NCBI GenBank assembly: GCA_034769895.1
Contig: CM068367.1
Span: 709,552,196-709,616,195 of the forward strand
Reading direction: 5' to 3'
Origin: Magicicada septendecula
Lineage: Eukaryota > Arthropoda > Insecta > Hemiptera > Cicadidae
Length of the DNA: 64,000 nucleotides
In this document: one piece after another, positions 12,786 through 26,032 of the stretch
How the letters are laid out: each line of letters starts with the position of its first letter
How positions within the stretch are numbered: position 1 is the first letter of the stretch
Position numbers and translations under genes: made by a program
Notes under the pieces: model-generated
The model's input: only the letters and a program-made list of their open reading frames with translations
Told to the model about the DNA's origin: nothing
Databases searched by the model: none

Positions 12786-14052
12786 AATTATTATCTGACA
12801 TAATACCTTTTGAATCTTTTGGTAACAACACAATGGAAGTCATAATTTGTAAGATTGAAAGAAACTGCCCAAGGCACAATATGTTGTAATAAATTTAAAA
12901 AAAATGTAAATCTTACTAAAGAGGAAGATTTTGTAGAAAATTTTCTTATGAAAATATGAAAGCTATTTTTATATCATTAACATTCATTATTACATTTACC
13001 TGTAGATTTGTTACATTTATCAAACCTATACCCACACAAAGATTGCTTTTGTTAATGTTAGTTACCTCATCACAATTAAGTTGAGATCTTCAAGAAAGCC
13101 ATTCCAGTTTAGTACGAATTTGTTTAATAAAATATGGCACTATAAGATATTACTTGCTACTGCAAGTACAAGTGCTACATAAATGTGTACACAAACATAT
13201 TTGATAGTAAATACATAATAATCTCATAACAGAATACATGACTTGCTAATCATGGCTGTTCTGTCTGACATTTCAAGTGTGGATTTCAAGACATTTAAAA
13301 CGTAAGTAATATATTGCATTAATTTATTTACTGTAACAGTTTCCATCACATCTGTAGACTGTATTCAGTAGCTTTATATAAAAAATATTACATGAACTTT
13401 TTTAAATGACAGTTGAAGTTCAATGAGAGTTTAATACCTTTTGTTGACTTTTTTGTATAACCTTCTATATGACGAAACATTTCCTATTAATTACTATTTA
13501 TTCCTGAAACTGTACATATGTCATGAATATTAAGAATTACATTTTGTGGCCAGCTTTCTAAATCTTTACTTAAAAATACTTATTCATATACAGCTACTAT
13601 ATATATGACACAGTTGAACTGTAAGTTTCATCGGTTATTGTGTATACAGAAAATTATAAGTCATATCATTTCTAACTTAATCTACATACACTACACAGTG
13701 TATGTGCTGTATACAAAATGTGTCAAATGTAAGTATAAAGTAACAAATCTACATTTTTATACATTAAATACACCATAGGCCATAAGTTGCTTGATGATAA
13801 TGATTATCAAATATTTATTTCTGTAAAGTGGCTTGTGGTCCATGCTGTATTACTACATCTCAGAAATACCTCATATTTAATTCACAAAAATTTTAACAGT
13901 TCTTTGTAAAATTTAACAGGCAAAAGTGTATTGCCTTTATATAATGTACATGTGCATGCACACTTGTGTGAATACACACACAAAGAATGAAAAAAAACAA
14001 TAAATGATAAGTGTGATTACAAGACAGTGAGTTTATGACTGTTTAATTAAAG

Positions 14053-14158
14053 AGAAAGTAAATAGTGAAATTTAGCCTTTCAATTTTTGTATAAGCTAAA
14101 GTAAAGTGAGAAATAAAATGCCAAGTAACAAAGTGCAAGGAATTCACAATAACTTTTA
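14053..14158 (+). repeat. Diverged direct repeat, copy 2 of 2
   Basis: Partner of 12683-12785 with the same ordered words. It lies just upstream of the mariner element. Confidence 0.6.
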
Positions 14159-14263
14159 CAAACGATGCTGATTGATGACTCGACTCATTGGGCACTTGGT
14201 GAAACATATTACTTCTGTGGTCTTAAAAACATACAAACACTTGGTAAGTTGCACAGTTTATTA

Positions 14264-15187
14264 CGAGGTACGTCCAGAAAGTAAGAATACAACACTTGTT
14301 AAAAATCGAAAAATGAATATATTTTAATGAAAATTACAGGGTATGTGCCAAAATATATTATCATTTCTCCACATAATCGCCGTTGAGGTCAATGTACTTT
14401 TGAAGCCTGGGCACCAGCTTTTGTATACCCTCGTATACCTTCCGCTCCACCTCCTTACGCCACTTTTTCACAGTCTCCATAACCTCCTCATCGTCCGAAA
14501 ATCGCTGTCCACCCAAGAACTCCTTCAATTTGGTGAAAAGATGGTAATCCGAGGGTGCCAGGTCCGGGGAGTAGGGTGGGTGAGTCACAATGTCCCATCC
14601 AAACGATACGAGCAGGTCCTGAGTGAGCCGGGCGGTATGGGGTCTGGCGTTGTCATGAAGGAGTGACACACCACGAGTCAGCATTCCCCTCCTTTTGTCT
14701 TTGATGTTTTGTTTCAACTTCTTTAGGGTCTCACAATATGCAGCACCATTGATGGTGGTCCCTTTGGGCATGAAATCGACCAACAAGATCCCGTTCCGGT
14801 CCCAAAAGACGGATGCCTTGATTTTCCTCTGTGAAGACTGAACTTTGAATTTTTTGGATGTTGGCGAATGGGTATGGCGCCACGGCAGACTGTCTTTTTG
14901 ACTCAGGAGTATAGTGACACACCCACGTTTCGTCCCCAGTCACAATTGAGTCGAGAAAGGATTCACCCTCAGCGCAACGTGAGGAAACGAATCTCACACC
15001 TGCGGTACGTGGGACAAACTGGTTGACGTGTTAAGCTGCTGCGACGACATTTCATAACGGACTGAGGCGCTCGATGTCTCATTTTGACCGTTAAGAACCC
15101 GTCTACACGTCACGGGTGCCAACTTTGAAAAAAAATTTCCCTATGTCCTACACAGCCCTTGTATTTTTACTTTCTGGACGTCCCTCA
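14264..15187 (-). mobile_element. mariner element, internally deleted
   Basis: Inverted ends CGAGGTACGTCCAGAAAGTA (left) and TGAGGGACGTCCAGAAAGTA (reverse complement of the right end) are flanked by TA at 14262-14263 and 15188-15189. The element is 924 bp, against about 1.3 kb for full-length mariners. The gap is explained by loss of the N-terminal half of the transposase. It lies on the minus strand. Confidence 0.9.
14358..15050 (-). pseudogene. mariner transposase (DD34D), N-terminally deleted and frameshifted
   Basis: The enzyme cuts and joins mariner ends. The open frame at 14361-14786 encodes LLHDNARPHTARLTQDLL and PPYSPDLAPSDYHLF. Exactly 34 residues separate the Asp of HDNARPH from the Asp of PSDYH, the mariner spacing. 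The first catalytic Asp is in IVTGDETWVCHY in the neighbouring frame (14731-14997), so at least one frameshift separates them. Upstream, a possible start MSSQQLNTS near 15050 is followed almost at once by the catalytic domain. The helix-turn-helix DNA-binding region expected in the first ~110 residues is therefore missing. Not functional. I cannot place it in a mariner subfamily. Confidence 0.9.
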
Positions 15188-15189
15188 TA

Positions 15190-15566
15190 TATAAATGATT
15201 TGTACCTTAAAAATAATTAATGTGAGTTCCCTTATTTTTTTTGGGTATCTGGGATAGTAATGAGCGTCTGAATTATAGGGCTGGCCACACTACTTTCCTT
15301 ATATGCTGAGGCAGCCTACTCTACCTAACTCTTGGACTGCTTAAGTGGGAAAAAAAGTTTTTCTACTCCCAAGCCTTACTATATAAAAGTTCTACTCCCA
15401 AGTCCTCGACTATTTAAAATCGGTCTAAAAAGTACGAACACTTTTTTTCACAAGGTGACAATAATGCAAGGTAAGAATGCAACCACTAACAGATAACATT
15501 TGTTCACTACCATAAAAATGTCAGCTTCTCTCAGTACCAGATTTATTTAAGTGTTTTGTTTTGTGT
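15190..15566. other. Short unassigned spacer
   Basis: No gene is seen. A small direct repeat TCTACTCCCAAG occurs at about 15362 and 15391. Confidence 0.4.
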
Positions 15567-15697
15567 TACATTACAAAAAATATCGGTATGGAGAACCATA
15601 CATGACTTCCATGTTCTAAGATTTATATTTCAAATCATATTCGAAATGAAATATTTCCATAGAAACTACTTCTTTCTACTTATTGCTGTAGCCTTAA

Positions 15698-15830
15698 ACC
15701 ACAGTACTGTGGTCACTAACGTATACCACCTCACGTTTTCGCACTAGATTTTTACTGAGATGGAAGTCGATGGCACTGCCAAAAAGTCTGGTTTTGCAGA
15801 AAACATTGGACTATGGCTAAACAGCCCGGG
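15698..15830 (+). repeat. ACCACAGTACTGTGGT...CAGCCCGGG module, copy 1
   Basis: A ~130-bp module bounded by the palindrome ACCACAGTACTGTGGT and by GGCTAAACAGCCCGGG. It recurs in diverged form at 31341-31465, 52909-53045, 53872-54005 and 58249-58395 within otherwise different repeats. Confidence 0.7.
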
Positions 15831-15905
15831 AAGGAATTTTAACAAAGAACTACTTCTTTGTTGCCGATAACATAGTACACATAAAAAATTCTCCCCTCCC
15901 CCAGA

Positions 15906-16996
15906 GAACGGGTAGATCAACAAATCGAAGAGATTAAGCGAGAAAACCAAGAAATATCAACAAAGTTAAGGTCAGAAGCAAAGGAAGTAGTGAATGAAGA
16001 AAGAGAAGTAGCAGATAAAGATTGTGATGGTAATGATAAACCTTTAGAACGAGCAGTAAAGGAGAAAAAATACAGTCTAAAAAACTCAAAAAGTCTGATT
16101 TTAAAATTTTTGTACCTGCACTTTTCAGTTTTCAATGCCACGTTTGTGATTATGTTTGTAAGAATTGGAATGCATTGTGTACACTCTGTATGGAATTTCA
16201 TCAAATTCAAGCTCAAATAAAATGTGATAAATGTGAAAAGTTATTTCAAAGAAAATCTTTGTTGAAGCTTCATGCTAGGTCTCATGTGCTAAAAGAAGAA
16301 CGCATTGTTTTTTCATGTCACACACGTCATAAAAGGTTTAGCAGTAAGTCAGCGGTATCAGCACAGTTAAAGACAAGTTATCTTAGAGAGAGACCATTTG
16401 TGTGTGAGCGGGGTGGACACAGATTTACGTCAAGAGGCATCCTGCAAAGGCACTTAACAATTCATAGTGATGAAGCCCCATGGAATTGTTCCAAGTGTAA
16501 CAAAAACTTCAAAACAAAGTACAGATTAAAAATACATATGAATAATCATCAAGACACAGAGAGCTGCATTCAGACACAAACCATGTTCAACACCCTGTGT
16601 GTAGTAGAATTAGACGAACATGCGACTTTATTAAGAGATGGATATTTATCAGAAAACTAAGAAGAAATGAGAGATAATGAAAAGGTGAGATACAAAAGCA
16701 ATAAGTTTAAAGATAGTAATTATGCATGCTTTGAAAATGAGAATTATGAGATGGTGCGTATAGAACCAGAATACGTAACAAAAACAAGAAGTAGAAAAAG
16801 GAAAGTTGTGGTAGAACGTTTTAGGGAGAAAGCAAGAGGCCGAGGATATCATAGAAAACGGGAGCAGACTGTACCCAGAATCAAAATATGTGACATTCCC
16901 AAGTCTGTGAAACAAAAGAGAACAGGAAGCAGTAAGATATCAAATGAAGAAGATGTAAGGATAACAAATGAATCAATTTTCTTGATATTATGTTAA
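15906..16996 (+). pseudogene. C2H2 zinc-finger protein gene fragment, decayed
   Basis: Probably a DNA-binding protein before decay. The first part (15906-16100) reads as a charged coiled-coil-like stretch beginning RERVDQQIEEIKRENQEI. After a frameshift near 16110 come zinc-finger units: FQCHVCDY, IKCDKCEKLFQRKSLLKLH (with H-x3-H), FVCERGGHRFTSRGILQRH (second Cys lost), and WNCSKCNKNFKTKYRLKIH. The frame ends at 16660 and a basic tail follows in another frame (16667-16996, with TRSRKRKVVVER). The piece is intronless over ~1.1 kb, so a retrocopy is possible. No poly(A) tract was seen. It is flanked on both sides by family A repeat sequence. Confidence 0.7.
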
Positions 16997-17600
16997 AACA
17001 TAAAACGTTGCTGATAAACTACCCCTTTCCCTTAACCGATCTTCACCAAAAACAATGTGTCTTGAGAACTCTACAATTCAGGGCAGTATGCAAAAAATTA
17101 TTTGATTATGTTTGAATTTGTGGCTGTTATCGTTTGCCATAGAGAATACCCTTGTTAAAACATAAAACGTTGCAGGTAAACTACCCCTTTCCCTTAACCA
17201 ATCTTTACCGAAATCTATAGGTCTTGAGAACTCTACAATTCAGCAAAATATTATTTGAATTTGCGGCTGTTATTGTTTGCCATAGAAACAAATTACCCTT
17301 GATTAAAAAAAAAACGTTGCAGGTAAACTACCCCTTTCCCTTAACCGATCTTCACCAAAACAATAGGTCTCGAGTACTCTACAAATCAGGGCTGTATGCA
17401 AAAAATTATTTGATTCTGTTTGAATTTGCGGCTGTTATCGTTTGCCATAGAAAAAAATCTACAGACACACACACTTTTCGAAAAATTACTTTTTTTCATG
17501 TTTTGAGTGTAGTACAATCAGAATCTGCTATAATCTCGAACACAATTTTTTTTGCCATCACCATACTTCCATTTCCTTAAGGAACATGGAAGTAAAATTA
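16991..17600 (+). repeat. Family A monomers and tail
   Basis: Three ~160-bp monomers (TAAACTACCCC near 17010, 17177 and 17325) are followed by the tail with TCTACAGACACACACACTTT and the TCCTTAAGGA palindrome. Order and orientation match the left arm of copy 1. Confidence 0.8.
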
Positions 17601-20600
17601 GTTTCTGTAGTTACTTATCATTTATGTCTCCCTTTCAATACACGCCAGTCACTTGTTTGATGCTCCGCATTGCTGGCTAGCCTAATCAACTCTTGTACGA
17701 GTCCTCTTTGGAAGATATATCTTCAATACTTACCTTTTGTTAGACATGTTAATTACCATTTGTATTTGAGTAAATAAATATAAATTGTGCAACCAATTAA
17801 AAAAAGTTGAAGAAATAAAATAAAAACAATTTATACCTACAGACACTTTGCCTCATCTTCTTCATGGTTGGATATAAATTTGCTGCTGGCATTTTTTAAT
17901 GTAACTATTTCAGTTTGGAACATTTTTTTTAATACTTATTTTACATATTGAAAAGCTTATTACTGTAGCACTGCACCAGCAACGGTGTAGTATGGGTTAC
18001 TTTATAATTATTGTTGGTATTTGGGTATAATTTAAATTTCGGTTATGAATTTGTATATGCAAAGAAGTTATTTATTTGTTCAGTTCAATTTTCTACTGCA
18101 CCTATGCTCTGACATTGTGATAGTTGCCATTTTTATACACAATTTGTTACGTTGGTAGATGGAGCTTTATAAACCATTTTGTTTCTTAACCTTGATGGTG
18201 ATAACCTATAATGTACACATTAAAACCCTAAGATATTTCCAAAGGAACTTGTTCATGACGTGGCATCCACAATGTGGATGATAATCTTTTCCTGACTGGA
18301 CTCTTTCTTACCAGAATAACTCAAGGAAAGCTAAAATTTGATTTAGCACTAAGATTATGTGGTTTCTGGAGTACATTCTGTAAGATGTGTAGTCAGAAAA
18401 CCTATTATACTGGTTATAAAATATCCTGTGGTCACTTGTACCCATGATTGGTGCAAATGAAAGTTGTACTTGAGTAATTTTTTCATCAATTCAGTTACTG
18501 AGCATGTGTGAAGCAATTATCAACCTCCTAAGAATTAGTTTCTGAATAAACATTCACTTTAAAAAAATGTGATTCTTTTTGGAATAAAGTGAAATTATTC
18601 TCAAGCATTTCTTTTTACTTCATCTTTATTTAAGTACTTACCAAATACATAAATGAGATACAAGCCGTCTCATCAATCTGTACATGTCAAAGCATAGTAT
18701 ATATTAAAACATCTTATTTCAAGTTACGTTCAACACTTCCACATACATTTGACAAGTACAGATATAATGCCAGAGGAGTACTCATCGTCAACAAGTCTGT
18801 CTAGTGACCTGTCAACATATTATTCTATATAACGCTACGTAACGTTTTGTGTGCCAGCATCATAGCTTAATTGTTATGTAATTAATTATATAACTGTAAG
18901 AAGCCCCCCCCCCACACACACACCATATAGAAATAGTTTGGTTTCCATTTAATAAAGTTACTTGATTATGTTAAATAGTTAGTCCCCTTTTGAATGAAAC
19001 CTGTTTCTTCAATTGACAGTAAGATACAATGTCACCTTCTTACCACTCGGGACTGCTTACTTGTGGCTAGCTAGTGTTTCTCCCAAAATACAATATCTGA
19101 TGTTTACAATATTTTAGATAAGGAATGAATATGCATTATGATTAATAAGGTTAGTCTTATTAAAATGCTTACAATGTACATAACTGTTTGTTAAAAAAAT
19201 TATATACAGTAACAAAACAATAATTACATTAATAATACATGAATTATAGATACGTTGCATGAATAATTGTTGGAAAAAACTGAGAATGAACAGAGTTACA
19301 GTGGGGTCAAAAGATATATAGGATGGAGGACTACAGAGAGATACGAGACTTTGTCAAATAGGTTTTAAAGAAAGAATTCAAATACAGAAATGAGAAGACG
19401 TAAGGGTAAAGAACAAGTGAGTGTTACTATCGCAAACATTATCATTGTAGATACAGTACAATCCCATTAAAACACGCCAGCTTATTACAATATCTCTTGT
19501 AAGACACGCTTTTTGTCTGGTCCCTAAACGTCTTGTATATCGACATTATGAAAAATCCTGTTATCTTTCCAACATGCACTTGAAATTATTTTAAATTCAG
19601 AATTTAATGCAAATTCTTTGTTCCATCATATCTAAAACGTACAGTGTAATGGTACATTCCAATGGAATTTTCACGGGTTAGGTAGAGATGAGAGAGAGAG
19701 AGAGAGAGAGGGTGTATTGATTTCATTTATATGTTATATTTCATTGATAATTAAATGATCTAATTACAGTACGGTAAAGTTTTTTCTAAGTTTTCATCAC
19801 ATATTGATGGTGATTGCACCACATAGGGTAACAGTTCCACTAGGTTACCTTATAAAAGATGATATCTTTTAAACAAAAACATATTATTTTTTGTGAAATA
19901 TTTTATAGTAATAATAGCAATTAATCAACTTTTGTAAGTAATGATGAATATTAGTTAAGTTATTTTAACATGACCCATCTTAACCTAACCTGTGCTCAAT
20001 GAGTTCGTCTAACGGACTTTGGAATTTTCTGATAAGGGAAAGTTTGATATTTTTAAACTGGTTTCACGGGGACATTGATGCGGCTTCCACCTGTAAAAAT
20101 GTGGTGGTGACTAGGTTTTTTTTAGGAATCTTCTGAATTAAGGTAAGTGATAGCATCGGGGCCTCCTTATTTGTACAATTGCAACAGCTCACCAAGCATG
20201 CTAAAATGTGTTGTCAATGTTCACTTGTTAAACACAAACAAGGGTCTAATAACTGACATGTGCATCAGAGAGAGTGGTATGACGTGAGAAAAAAATATGT
20301 TGTCAACTGAAAATGTATAGACGTGGAATTAAGAAATTCTCATTAATTTTTTTTGTTCTCATCACTTCGTATGTGACAATGTTGTGTGAACTAATGTGTA
20401 CACCTTGGTAAGCGGCGAGAAATTCTGTGTGGGAATTTTGTGTATAATACAAAATGTTAGCAAGGGAAGTCAAACTACACAGGATGTTGTAACATAACAA
20501 GATTATGCCCATAATCATGTCATAGCCAAGAGCATTATTAATTGAATCGGGAGTTTTTTAAAAGAAAGGGTATTGTTGAAAGGGTTGGTTAGCAGATTAA

Positions 20601-23600
20601 TTTGAACCTGGACATTTTATACAAAAACACATAAACATCATGATTATTAATTTTATTTGTTCATTGTAATTTTTGTTTATTTTATTAGTTGTTCCTATTA
20701 AGGTTGTTTCTTTTGTATGATCCAAAGAACCCCTAACACATATACAACATCACTTTACTAAAATAGATTTATAATTATTATATTTTATTTCATATGTATG
20801 ACTTTAACTGTACATAGACTTTAATTAATTTTTTATTAACCTTGAGAAAGAGTTTTCATGTTATCGAACCTAAAGGAGCTACTAACTGAAGAGAAGGGCA
20901 TTGTATGTTAGTGAATCTCAATATATGTTAAAGAGAAAAGAATAATAACTTTATTGAAATTAAGACAAGACAGAATAAAAGAGTTCAAATTTTTTAATTC
21001 ACATTGTTAGAAAATAATTAATTTAACATAATTTGGCACCAACAACCTGAGGCTACAGGATATAGTTACATTGATGAAGGGTAAGATTAAGATTTAAGAC
21101 TTATTATAATACTATAAAACAAAAGTAACAATAACTAATAAAAACAGATCTAACAATGTACACAAAATTATACGGAAATTTAATACAAAAAACTATTAAA
21201 ACTATAAACAACTTATACTGCACAAAGTATAAAAACTATAAAACATGCAGAACAATGCATATAATGCATTAAAAAAGAATGTGAATAAATGCACATAAAA
21301 TAAAAATCAGTTAAAAGACAATACTCTCTTAAATAAAATACGTGTAGTATTTTTCTAATTATTTTATATATTGTAACATGACCAGGTGTTACATAACCTA
21401 GACATATACCCATAGAATGAATAAATACATGAAGGTATGTAAGTAGATAATCTAATGATAAAAGTAGCGAAGAAGAGAAGAACCATCAAAGAAGAAAGAA
21501 GAAGTGCCACAAGAAGCAGTAAACAAAACACTGCTTGACACTACAACCAATACTATAACTGACACAAACTAATGGACAAATTAAATTCACTTTAAGCTGT
21601 CAAGCGAGTCAGTGAATAACTTGAATGTAATGTCACATGTTAATAAAAAATAATTAAGTAACAAACCGAATAATATGATATCAGCAACAGTATTTGGCTG
21701 AGAATAGATCAACAATGACTACTAACTATAAATGCCTAGGACTAAGATGAGCTATGGCCACAATATGAAATTGAAGCTGTATTACAGCCTCAAACGTGCT
21801 TATGATAAGTAAAAATAACTGTAAGAGGGAACCTTATATAAGTAAGTTACCTCATCAAGGTACCAAAATGTAAACTAATAAACATTACTCAGGCATAAAT
21901 CCGATGCAAACGGTATGCCTAGGCAACGCCTAAAACGAACAATTGTCAGTAAGGTGATAAGTAGAAAGTACTACGAGTGTAAATCACATACACTGAACAA
22001 TCTTTATACCAAACGTAGCAATAAGCATTGTTAATATATTATACAAGTAATAACTCAATTATTAATGAATAACATAGAGCAAAATAGTGTAAACCAAAAT
22101 GTCATTAGGAAGTAAGGATAGTTCATAGCAATGTATTACATCAATAAGTTAAGATTTAATCATTATATTCGCTAAATAAGTATAAAGACGGTTATATTAG
22201 CATTCCAACACAGACGTATAAGTGAAAACGCGATGTGCAGTACCAATAATGTATTGATAAGAGAGAATCATAGCCGGCGGCGTTAGCAGACGACAGCGCG
22301 AAGCCATATACCTGAACATTATTTATTAAAAAATGTCAGTGAAAGTGTAAATAAACCAGTATCAACTATATCAAATTGAAGAGTAAAAAATATCCTTTAA
22401 TTTGATAGCGATACAACCACGATCGCAACTATAATAAGTGCGTGACATGCGTTAGCATCATTTGTAAATAGAAAGTAAAAAATCTGTTTATTAATAACAA
22501 CAACAACGACAGCTGTCAATCATCTTAGCAAAAAAAACCGTTAGTGACAGTTGGAAAACAATGCGTCATTTTTGTAACGTCTGGTTAAGCCAATCAGAAA
22601 ATCGCTTACTAAATGAAACAATCGCCTAAGCCTTATCAAAACTGAGGGTGTATAATGGAATGCAGTTAATTTCCGTTAGACACTTTTGACATTCATCATG
22701 AGCAAGCAGGTGCTGCTCGTCTCATCAAAATTTTTATCAATTTATAGCTTCATGTAATAGTGCGTCCATTGAATTATTTCGGCAACAACCAATAACTACA
22801 ATACAGTTTACATAGAATCAGTGCATCGAAGTGAAGTATTATTTTATTTAGTGCGGGATATATCGAACAGGAGAAAATAATTAAATAGTATTATAAAAAA
22901 GGTCCTTTTTAGTCAGAAGCGGACCAATATTCTCTGTTCAAGTGCGTGTGTAGTGTATAGCCAGGGTCATTACAATCCGATCCCTGGAGAGTGTAATTAA
23001 ATTTTAATCGAAAAGATTAAAATAAAGAGGTAACAGCGTGACAATTTATTCCATTACTCTGAGTGCACTAACCTATATATTTTGTAAATAAACTTTGTAC
23101 TGACGCATAACACCAAAACATTTTATGTGTTACACAATGTCTGAATTTATTTAGTGGATTTGTCAATCCTGTTTAAGAATGATGTTAGTCTTAAGTGGTC
23201 TCACTATATAACTTTTGTGAATAATTAAGCAAGCGTGACGAACGCCTAACCTAAATAGGTTTGATTTTTTGTTAGTAAACAACAAGGCATTACTAGTCAA
23301 TATTGTTTTATAAAATAGTTAACTTTTGTGTAGGCATGAGCATTCTTTCTTGTGTTGCAAAGAATTTACGCCCAAGATATAAATAAATTTAATGTTTAAA
23401 GTAAAGTTTATCTGGACATAACCAGAACTGTTGTTTATGCTCTGAGCTAGCGTAATAGGGTAAGTTAACGAACCAATTTCAATTGTATATCAATGTATTT
23501 TCTTAATCATGTTTGTTTGAATTCATTATCAAGGGTACAAATAAAACCCAGTTATTAGCAGCATAACTTGACTTAATTTATTTCAAATAATAAATAAATA

Positions 23601-24846
23601 ATTTATTCAAAATAATCAGAGTAACTTTTAGTTGCAATCATACGTTGTTGAATTTGAATTGCCATAAGGGTAATAAACACCATTTCAGTTTTTTTAAAAA
23701 TAATTATTTGATTCTATTAATGGGTTTTACACGGGATTTTCCCGAAATAAACCTGTGTGGCGCCCATTATTAAACAAGGTAACCTAACCTTGTAAAGACA
23801 GTGAGCTGGTTTGGTAAACCGTCTTGGCAGCTTATTAATTTATTAAAAAAGTGAACTTCCGAACTTCCAGAATCACGACCAGGTACGTGGAAGTGTATTT
23901 TATTAATTTTATTGTCCAGACGTGACTAGACTTTACGTACTTAGACGACTGTCAACCTGGAAGAGGAGTTTCACTGCCAGAATCAACACGACGGCTACCT
24001 TCATCAAGCAACCAGCTAGTACGCTTTATTTCTTGAATTAAGCAACGTTATTGTTCAAACGACATTACTGCAACCATTTTATTTTTATCTAAAGGAGTTC
24101 TTTTAAGACAATTATAATTTTTTTCGATTCATTGTAACTGTAATTTTCAATTGTAAACACACTGTTAATTTTTAAAGTCAAATATTAAACAATTTATAAC
24201 ACATTTTAAACACAACGGATCTACGTTCATTACAATATACACTATTTACACAACAATTTTCTAATTAGTTGTCTTGCGTTCCAAGACCTGATGTGTGTGT
24301 TAATACCTGCAACAAGTGACAAAAATATGGGAGTATCTTTGTATAACAGAAATAAACATAACTGCAATAATGCAGTCAATGTATCAAAGTGAAATTTTTC
24401 TTGTATGTACCCAACTGGAGAAAGTAGAAAAAAATTGAGCAGTTTATCATATTTACTTAATAGTACATATTTTTCTTACTGGTTGCCTAAAAGAATACAA
24501 TAGTACAAGAGAACTGTTAATTTTCAAAAAACCTTAAAATGCCTGTTTACTGGTAGTAATAGTTTTGTATCAGGTTGGTACTGAAAGTGCTAAGTCTCAT
24601 TGAAGACTTTGTACATAAATTTTTCATATTTACTGAGATGAATAATGAAATGGATTTAAATTTTCATATGAAAAAAGAGTTTGGTACTCAATGTAATTTG
24701 AGATATAAATTTGATTACAATATACAAAGTATTATTATTTTTTAAGACTAAGAATTTATATAAGTATGAAGGTCCAGAACTCCATGATAGCTGATAAAAT
24801 TTCAACAAATCGCGGACCTTCTGTGACAACAAAAAGTTATTTTACA
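17601..24846. other. 7.2 kb AT-rich region without recognisable gene
   Basis: Only short motif-free open frames are seen. It contains an (AG)10 microsatellite at 19691-19710 and C- and G-rich runs (18904-18912). I searched by eye for SINE box motifs, LTR ends and splice-framed exons and support none. Confidence 0.5.
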
Positions 24847-26020
24847 TCACATTTTCTTACCAGTTATAACACTGTATATATACTTTCTATATTCATCTGA
24901 ATTAAAATTCTCATCTGTTGCCTGGCCCAATAAAATTTTTTCTGCATACCAACAAACACACCGCAGCTTGAATTATCATTCTGACGAACATCTTTAGGAC
25001 AGCTCACTTGCCAATCCTCAAGTGTTCCCCCCAAGATCTTGACTAACACTTGTCTCCAATTACAGATTGATTTTTCATATACGGGTTTTACAGATTCTGA
25101 CACCGGGTCATAAAATGACAACTGTTTTTTAAGAACATCAGCTACTAAAAGGACCCAATGATTACTGTCTGGATTTAGGGGTATAATTAATTTTGAATAC
25201 CCATGCAACTCCATGTGGCACACAAACTCAAGTGCATAATCTAATGGAAATGTTAGAATCATTTGGGATACTGCACTATCTACTGGAAAGATAGGAAATT
25301 TGTTACCGGTACATATCTTATTTAAAAAAAAACATTTATCACATTATCATAGAGCCAACCAGTATGAAAATGTGGATCTGCTGAGGTCAGCATATTCAGT
25401 TCGTTATTATTTATATATGTATCCAAAGATTTCAAATGAAGAGCACTGATGCTGTATCCGCAAACATTGTAAAGGGTACGGTGTATATCTTGTTCACTGG
25501 AAATAGGGTCAGTGAAACTTTTTCCACGTAGTAGCAAAGACTCCTTTATACAATTATACCGAGCAAAGTCTGTATTTTTAGTGTCTGTTTTTATAGGCTT
25601 CTTTTCTTTGGCAGTTTGATAAAATCTCTTTTGAGGAGAAATTTTGATGTTTGGTGGAACAAAATCATGTGCCATTGAAGGAGGTTTACCATGTACACAG
25701 TTTTGATCGTTGTTCAACATTTCACATTTTTGAACTAATAATTGTAAAGTGTTTTGCACATATGGCAGTAAAGATTGAGAATTTTTATTACATATAATGT
25801 TTTTCAATTTATCTGCCAATTGACACACAGACTGAATTAATATGTCTGTATTTGCTGTTGCATTATCTAGGTTAACTGAGTTACTATTTGTAGTTACCAA
25901 CGTTTCATCTGTAGCTAAATCTGTACAATCAGAACTTATACACGATGGTAAAGTTAACTTATGGACAAGATAAGAATGAAGCTTGTGTATATGTTTGCAC
26001 AATGAATTACTTCAGCACAT
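24847..26020 (-). pseudogene. Ulp1/SENP-like C48 cysteine protease domain and SWIM tail of MULE polyprotein
   Basis: C48 peptidases cleave ubiquitin-like proteins or, in transposons, have unproven roles. The domain starts at TGWLYDNVINVFF (about 25322-25370), continues as CTGNKFPIFPVDS, and shows the catalytic set: His in NHWVLLV, Asp in SFYDPVS, Gln and Cys in RQNDNSSCGVFV. The C-terminus is YAEKILLGQATDENF to YSVITGKKM, ending in a stop at 24847-24849. Two frame breaks exist: one in a run of nine T (minus strand) at 25324-25332, the other just after CGVFV near 24945. All catalytic residues are intact. Upstream, a linker (25380-25980) joins to the SWIM end CKHIHKL at about 25985-26002. Such proteases occur in some plant MULEs (Kaonashi type). 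Confidence 0.8.
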
Positions 26021-26032
26021 GAGCATGTATAC

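Larger units (their letters stand above)
7836..14261. other. 6.4 kb AT-rich region without recognisable gene
   Basis: Only short, motif-free open frames are seen. It contains a run of ten G at about 8622-8631 and one diverged sequence pair (see 12683-12785). No inverted-repeat element, RNA gene or convincing exon was recognised. Confidence 0.5.
15567..17600 (+). mobile_element. Composite repeat (family A, copy 2) carrying a zinc-finger gene
   Basis: It starts with the family terminus AATATCGGTATGGAGAACC (15571 on) and a full ~330-bp terminal block to about 15903. It resumes with three ~160-bp monomers from about 16991 and ends with the family tail containing TCCTTAAGGA near 17574. About 1.09 kb of coding-like DNA unrelated to other copies lies between block and monomers (15906-16990). 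The simplest reading is acquisition of a host sequence, Pack-MITE fashion. Alternatives are insertion of a processed copy into the repeat, or the repeat inserting on either side of a gene. Confidence 0.65.

Noticed and set aside
23745-23770. tRNA-Lys-type primer binding site (TGGCGCCCA) suggesting an LTR element; similar TGGCGCCAA near 43650
   Set aside because: Only nine bases match, and no paired LTRs, polypurine tract or gag-pol coding could be found around either site.
19981-23790. TTAGG/CCTAA telomere-like words
   Set aside because: Never more than two consecutive units; expected by chance in AT-rich DNA.
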